Below, piece after piece: positions 5,726 to 6,481 of a stretch of 6,481 nt of DNA (its first letter is position 1; every line of letters begins with the position of its first letter). Under the pieces are notes generated by a model, which was not told the origin of the DNA, made no database searches, and was given only the letters and a program-made list of their open reading frames with translations. A program made the position numbers and the translations under genes. Source of the stretch: Fidelibacterota bacterium (GTDB lineage Bacteria; Fidelibacterota; UBA2242); contig JAGLWX010000353.1 of the NCBI GenBank assembly GCA_023133185.1, forward strand, positions 1-6,481. Reading direction: 5' to 3'.

Positions 5726-6481
5726 TTACCAGAAGATTACATACAGTAATAAAACAGCCACAATAACAGTCACACCTAACCATTTCACGACTGGTGTGGA
5801 TTGCATATCAAACTCTTTTCTTTCAGGCATAGTAACAGGCTTATCCAGTGGTTTAATTAAAGTAATAACCGCCATAACTATCACAATAATGATAAAAGTG
5901 ATCGCCATTCTATTTAAAAAAGCAATTTGAACAATCTGGATATTTTCAAAAACAGGTAAGGTGCCGCAAAAAACGAGCAAAATACCGTAAATTATGGGGT
6001 TAAGCACCAGAGCGCTCACTCCCGCGGCTTTCGGCGCACGTTTAAATATAAAGCCAAACGCAAATGCCGCTAAAATACCCGGTGATATAAACCCCTGAAA
6101 TTCCTGCAAATAAGTAAAAATTCCCTTTAAAGCCGGACTCGCCAAAATCGGCGCGATTAAGCATCCGATAACCAGAAAAACAAAAGTTGAAATTCTTCCG
6201 GTGGTAACGATCTTCTCCTGAGAAATATCTTTATTAATCATACGTTTAAAGATATCCATTGTGAAAATTGTTGAAGCGGAATTCAGCATTGAAGCCAGTG
6301 AGCTAATTACTGCGCCACCTATTGCAGCGAAGATGAATCCTCTGAACCCACTTGGAATAATATTTCTTATAATAAGTGGAAAAGCTGCGTCCGTACCACC
6401 GGGACCGGTCATCTGTCCCTTATATAACTGCCAGGCCATGATACCCGGAAAAATAATTATAAATGGAGTTATAAGTTTAAG
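5726..6481 (-). CDS. Sodium/sugar symporter of the SGLT type, SSS family (partial, 5' end outside window)
   Basis: This inner-membrane protein imports a sugar, probably galactose or glucose, driven by the sodium gradient. The window holds the last 251 residues; the frame continues unbroken to the edge, so the methionine at 6439 is internal and not the start. The sequence closely follows the Vibrio sodium/galactose transporter as I know it: KLITPFIIIFPGIMA at the edge (a transmembrane helix ending in PG), then GAVISSLASMLNSASTIFTMDIFKR. There the two serines (residues 60-61 of the visible part) correspond to the sodium-site serines. YLQEFQGFISPGI follows, whose glutamine (126) corresponds to a sugar-contacting glutamine. 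Membrane segments are visible at about 1-16, 47-66, 97-115, 130-146, 153-172, 187-207 and 230-251. The protein ends in VIFW, apparently without the last helix of the Vibrio protein. It lies 58 bases before the M24-like gene and is probably in the same operon. Confidence 0.92.
   Translation of the reverse strand, partial: LKLITPFIIIFPGIMAWQLYKGQMTGPGGTDAAFPLIIRNIIPSGFRGFIFAAIGGAVISSLASMLNSASTIFTMDIFKRMINKDISQEKIVTTGRISTFVFLVIGCLIAPILASPALKGIFTYLQEFQGFISPGILAAFAFGFIFKRAPKAAGVSALVLNPIIYGILLVFCGTLPVFENIQIVQIAFLNRMAITFIIIVIVMAVITLIKPLDKPVTMPERKEFDMQSTPVVKWLGVTVIVAVLLLYVIFW

Noticed and set aside
5691..5930. Plus-strand frame of 79 codons at the symporter end
   Set aside because: It is antisense to the last membrane helices of the symporter; its hydrophobic, threonine/isoleucine-rich translation is the expected mirror of membrane-coding DNA.

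Overview
The window is an AT-rich bacterial segment in which every gene I can support lies on the minus strand. In transcription order (high to low coordinates) these are: the 3' part of a sodium/sugar symporter of the SGLT type (SSS family), an M24-peptidase-like lipoprotein, galT, an aldose 1-epimerase (galM-type), galK, and the 5' part of a secreted protein of unknown function. Gaps within the cluster are 58, 37, 209, 32 and 35 bases, so it reads as a galactose uptake and Leloir-pathway operon that runs off both ends of the window.

The organism looks like a member of the FCB group (Bacteroidota, Ignavibacteria, Marinimicrobia and relatives). This rests on a signal peptide ending in FAQ, a lipoprotein ending its leader in VVSC, weak Shine-Dalgarno sites and AT-rich codon use. 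I cannot place it further. The one recognisable promoter has ordinary sigma70-like boxes, not the Bacteroidetes type, which argues mildly against Bacteroidia proper.

How the genes work together: the symporter would bring galactose or glucose across the inner membrane with sodium. The epimerase converts beta- to alpha-galactose, GalK makes galactose-1-phosphate, and GalT exchanges it with UDP-glucose. galE, needed to close the cycle, is not in the window. The two secreted or envelope proteins (the M24-like lipoprotein and the fibronectin-III-containing protein) are not Leloir enzymes and are the least explained parts of the cluster.

Two things deserve attention. First, the M24-like lipoprotein has lost four of the five metal ligands of its family and should not work as a metallopeptidase. 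Second, the 209-base galT-galM gap is structured. It holds two near-identical 39-40 base repeats built from helically phased AATGAC units, a compact set of overlapping hairpins between them, and a good sigma70-like promoter with a possible LacI-type operator just upstream of galM. No stretch longer than 300 bases lacks a gene.
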